From positions 22,872,501 to 22,936,500 of the forward strand of contig CM045733.1 of the NCBI GenBank assembly GCA_024760905.1: a stretch of 64,000 nucleotides of DNA. The letters are read 5' to 3'. This document shows positions 60,585 through 64,000 of the stretch, piece by piece. Source of the DNA: Plotosus lineatus. Its lineage: Eukaryota > Chordata > Actinopteri > Siluriformes > Plotosidae. How positions within the stretch are numbered: the stretch's first letter is position 1; every line of letters starts with the position of its first letter. Position numbers and translations under genes: made by a program. A model generated the notes under the pieces. The model was given only the letters and a program-made list of their open reading frames with translations. It was not told the origin of the DNA and ran no database searches.

Positions 60585-61611
60585 CAGACACTCCCCGACT
60601 TACGTTCATTTTTCAACTTACGCTCGGCCGTCCGGAACCAAGCAAAAACGTAAGTTATTACTGTATGTTCCAGTGACGTATGACGTTCATACTGTACTAT
60701 ACATCCATAAATACCATTACTGTATCTCATAAAACACGCCTGAATCAATTATTATAAGCATAACATTGTAAAATAATATCAAATATATCAAATAATATCA
60801 ACATTAATTTCAAATAGATAAATTTTAATCAAATTCACTCATCAAATATCAAATACAGTCTCAAATATAACCTTGAACATTCTCTATGATGTGATCTTTC
60901 TGCTTGTAAATGGTTCCGATGGTCGACGGATGGTCACATTACATGAAGCTGAGCCGAGTCACTTTACATGAAGCTTAAAACAGCCAATCAACGCTTACAA
61001 TATGTGAGGTGTTCAACACCGAAAGTAGTGTGCTTGAGACAAAGCGTGGGTTATACGGACTTCCGGTCTTTCAAGTGAGCAAGGGCGCCATTGAATACTC
61101 GTTTGGTACTCAGCCTGCACTGATGTGAATCACCAGCAGAGCGGAGAGTTCTGTTTCTTTTTTGGATTCGAGTTTTCATTCATTTTGCAACTCTCTTTGC
61201 TGAACTGAGTATGCATGGTAGATTGCGCCGATCCCAGCAGATAGTTAATTCATCTCTGTGTATGAGACTTGCACCCATGCTAGTAGGCTTACGCTTCTGA
61301 CCAACCATATTTGCTTAGGGTTACAAAAGTCCGCAAGCAAAACAGTGTAAACACAAAGATCACAGAGATGACGTCTTAACACAAGGGTAACACGCTATAT
61401 AACTGAACTGGGAAGAAGGAGGGGCACGTTCAGTCTGTCGTTTGTAAACAATGGACGCAGTGTCATTAAGTCATTGCTTCATTACGTCAGCGTACTTACG
61501 AAGGTACGTCTAAACTCAAAATTTCACAATTTTTTTTTTTTTTTTTTTTGGGAAAAAAAAAAAAACCCATAAAAGCAAAAAAACAGATGAACGTAAGTTG
61601 GGGAGTGTCTG
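60585..61611 (+). mobile_element. Tigger-like MITE family T1, full copy
   Basis: TA-flanked, ends CAGACACTCCCCGACTTACG and CGTAAGTTGGGGAGTGTCTG (a 20-bp inverted repeat with one change). Reference copy of the family, without a transposase frame. Confidence 0.85.
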
Positions 61612-61613
61612 TA

Positions 61614-62022
61614 CAGTGATCCCTCGCTACTTCATGCTTCAGTTTCTGTGGCTTTAGTGCATCATGGGTTTTTCAAAAATATTGCAAAAAAGAAAAATAC
61701 GGAAAAAAGTTAAGGAAAATGCCGCAAAACAAGGCCAATAATACAAAAAAAAACACAAAACTACTTACATTTTTATGTGAGGTGCACATCTGTGTGTGTA
61801 TTTATAATTTATTTCCATCTTATGTATTATTTTTTTTGAATGTTTAATTGTTATTATAAGCATTTATAGCATTGAATATGTATTTATTGATATTATATAC
61901 TCATATACATGTACGTATATGTCAGTCAGGGGGCGATCCTACTTCGTGGAAATCGGCGGTTGCAGGGGGGGGTGGGTGGGTGGTCTCAGTCCCCATTAAC
62001 CGTGGAAAGTGAGGGATCCCTG
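61614..62022 (+). mobile_element. Tigger-like MITE family T2, full copy
   Basis: Ends CAGTGATCCCTCGCTACTTC and AAGTGAGGGATCCCTG. It abuts the T1 copy, sharing one TA with it; the right flank is CA. Confidence 0.78.
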
Positions 62023-62151
62023 CATTTTAAAAGTTAAAAAAAAAAAACAGTGGAAATGATTCTGGATCGGGTGATTTTTGTTGGGTGATCAATCTGTTCG
62101 TTTGACTTCGCCCGCCCCCTTTTGTACTTTTTTTTTTTGGTGGGGCTTCCT

Positions 62152-62495
62152 TTTCTTTTCCTTTCAGCTTTGCTTCTTTTTTAGGGGTTGCCACAGGGAA
62201 TCATCTGATTCGCTTGTTTGATTTGGCATAGGTTTTTCTGTCAGATGCCTTTCCTGACACAACCATTTAGCAAGTGGCAGAAACACGCTGACAGCTCTGC
62301 AGCTACTCTTTACGAAAGTCAGCAATGGTTCTTTTACAGCCTCTCACCATAGACAGTAAGCGACATGGTCGGCCATTGATTTCCAAGTTATCTGCACTGG
62401 GGGGTCAGTGACAACCTTGTGGAGAATGGGACTCGAACCCCCAACCTTAGGATCAGCGATTCAGCGTCCTTTACCACCAGGCCACCTCTACCCTT
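62152..62495 (-). mobile_element. SINE family A, minus strand
   Basis: Tail at the left (CCTTTCAGCTTTGC, then GATGCCTTTCCTGACACAAC), head at the right with GGGTTCGAGTCCC on the minus strand. Confidence 0.8.
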
Positions 62496-62499
62496 TTGT

Positions 62500-63145
62500 G
62501 GGCGACCTTTTGTCTTTAAAATATACTTGACCCCAAGCTCTTGAAGCTCTTATGGTTGGTATCCAGCAGGAAATTGTTGGTGTTTCATCTGACATCACCT
62601 GTCAAGCCATAACAGCCTTCTGAATTTCCCTCTAAGGAAATTGTACAGTATTGAATTATGCTTGAGGTGTGCAAATAATAATTTGATCATTTTTAATTAA
62701 TTATATATATTTGAAATGTGAGAGGTTTTATTGGGACACCCTGTAAAAACATCTTGTAATAATGCATACTGTGCTAGCTCAGGGAAATACAGATTAACCT
62801 GTTCAACTCTTCTGTTGCAGGTTTTATTTTTGAGTACCACTTCATTAAGTTTTAGCCTGTGCACCAAAAGCAGGGATGTGTTGTCAGTAAGTTAATAAGT
62901 GGTGGAGTTTTTTTCCCCTGATGTTGAGCGAATTTGTCTGTCTGGCATCCATGACCAACACCCCCCCCCCCCCTCCCCACACACACACACATAACTAATA
63001 TCGCCAACACAAATGACACATTAGATAGATTAACAGTTTAAAGGAGCTGTTTCATGATTTTTACTCATTAAGGTTCCAAAAAAAATTATATAAATAGGCA
63101 GTGAATGTGCAAATAGTCTGTTTGTTACTTGGCCTTTCAGGTTTT
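62500..63145. other. Unassigned stretch right of gene 3 micro-exon
   Basis: AT-rich with a poly-C/CA tract at about 62,960-62,990. No zinc-finger codons (CxxC or HTGE-like words) on either strand. Confidence 0.5.
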
Positions 63146-63147
63146 AA

Positions 63148-63487
63148 ATCAACCATTCATTCATTTTCTGAACCACTTAATCCTAATTAGGGTCACGGGG
63201 AGGCTGGCGCCCATCTCAGCCAACTCTGGGTGAGGATAGGGTACACTATGGAAAGCTTGCCAGGCCATCACAGGGCTCATAAACATACAACCATTCACAC
63301 TTAGGGATGACATCAACATACTGTGAATGTTTTTTGACTGTGGGAGGAAACCGGTGTACCCGGAGGAAACCCACACAAGTACATGTAGAACATTCAAACT
63401 CGACACACACGCCCCAAACTCAGGAATCGAACTCAGATCTTTTTGCTGTGAGGTGAAGGTCTTAATCACTGTGCCACCATGTCTCCC
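63148..63487 (-). mobile_element. SINE family C, minus strand
   Basis: Left end CATTCATTTTCTGAACCACT, middle GACTGTGGGAGGAAACCGG, right end with GAGTTCGATTCCTG on the minus strand and GGTGGCACAGTG-type head. Confidence 0.8.
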
Positions 63488-63489
63488 AT

Positions 63490-63750
63490 TCGCAAATAAA
63501 ACCAAGTTTGAAATTTTCAAACCTGATATGAAGCAGATACAAATGGATTGCAGAAAAGACGTTTTTTGGACTCTTGTTCATGCTGAACAGTTTCCCAAGA
63601 TTGAAATCTTATTGTGAACTCTCAGCAAATTCGTTGTACGAACCTATTTCAGGTTGAAAAACAAGTTTGTTATAGTTGAGTATTTTTGTGAACCAAATTT
63701 CCATCACTGTAAATGATTATTTCCTTTGATAATCCAAATGATATTTTTCA
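63490..63750. other. Unassigned stretch
   Basis: No gene or repeat recognised. Confidence 0.45.
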
Positions 63751-63751
63751 T

Positions 63752-63965
63752 GGGCAGTTGTGACTCAGTAGTGAAGGCTGAGCCCGACAACTTCAGTGTT
63801 CTGAAGGTCAGGGGTTTAAGCCTCCCTACCACCAAGCTGCCACTTCTGGGTCCTTGAGAGAGGCCCTTATGTCAATTGCTCAGTTGTATAAAAAATGAAA
63901 TTAAGAAATGTTCTACACAGATGTTGCTGTGTATAAAGGCACCCACTGGTGTATTTGGTGAAATG
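63752..63965 (+). mobile_element. SINE family E, decayed
   Basis: GGGCAGTTGTGACTCAGTAG, GTCAGGGGTTTAAGCC, CCTTGAGAGAGGCCC and CAATTGCTCAGTTGTATAAA match the other E copies. The tail is poorly preserved. Confidence 0.6.
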
Positions 63966-64000
63966 TTCACTGAACCTGTAATGATGTTTCCCCCTTTTCT

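Noticed and set aside
1..64000. CRISPR arrays, bacterial operons or phage genes
   Set aside because: Spliced genes, SINEs and microsatellites show vertebrate DNA. No regular spacer arrays were seen.

Overview
The window is nuclear DNA of a ray-finned fish, most likely a teleost. The evidence is spliced genes with canonical GT-AG introns, long dinucleotide microsatellites, several tRNA-derived SINE families, Tc1-like, hAT-like and Tigger-like DNA transposons, and an APE-type LINE whose protein resembles fish RTE-like elements. I cannot name the species. Most of the 64 kb is transposon, but the host genes form a coherent cluster.

Host genes: three paralogous genes share one exon plan. Gene 1 lies on the minus strand (exons between 22,304 and 6,464). 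Gene 2 lies on the plus strand (exons 29,363 to 35,184, candidate first exon at 27,494). Gene 3 lies on the plus strand (exons 50,846 to 60,354, candidate first exon at 47,441, right end outside the window). Exons 2-6 of each encode a helical domain of about 190-195 residues that I match to the N-terminal TRFH-like domain of the shelterin protein TIN2 (Pfam TINF2_N family). Exon 7 encodes an acidic, Ser-rich linker and exon 8 is tiny. Exon 9 encodes an array of C2H2 zinc fingers (about 17 in gene 1, several degenerate; 13 in gene 2). No finger exon of gene 3 is present before position 64,000. Intron phases are identical in all three genes, so they arose by duplication. Genes 1 and 2 are head to head and gene 3 follows gene 2 in tandem.

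Layout: 0-6.4 kb is repeats only (LINE 3' end, hAT and Tc1 remnants, Tigger-like MITEs, SINEs). 6.4-22.3 kb is gene 1, whose large intron between exons 9 and 8 holds a 1.2-kb palindrome, a hAT MITE and a 2.6-kb hAT element with a Tigger-like element nested inside. 22.3-27.2 kb is SINE and microsatellite rich and includes a 109-bp-arm hairpin at 23.4 kb. 27.2-28.9 kb is promoter-like (NRF1-type palindromes, CCAAT boxes). 29.3-35.3 kb is gene 2. 35.3-47.2 kb is SINEs, a decayed PABPC-like exon, a Ty3/Gypsy integrase fragment, and a Tc1 element carrying a 3.1-kb RTE-like LINE. 47.4-60.4 kb is gene 3 with introns full of transposons. 60.4-64 kb is again repeats.

How the parts relate: the three genes look like a lineage-specific family combining a telomere/shelterin-type protein-interaction domain with DNA-binding fingers. 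Their function cannot be read from the sequence. Separately, the commonest SINE tail matches both the 5' and the 3' end of the LINE at 43.9-46.9 kb, which indicates a SINE-LINE partnership, and different SINE families share tails.
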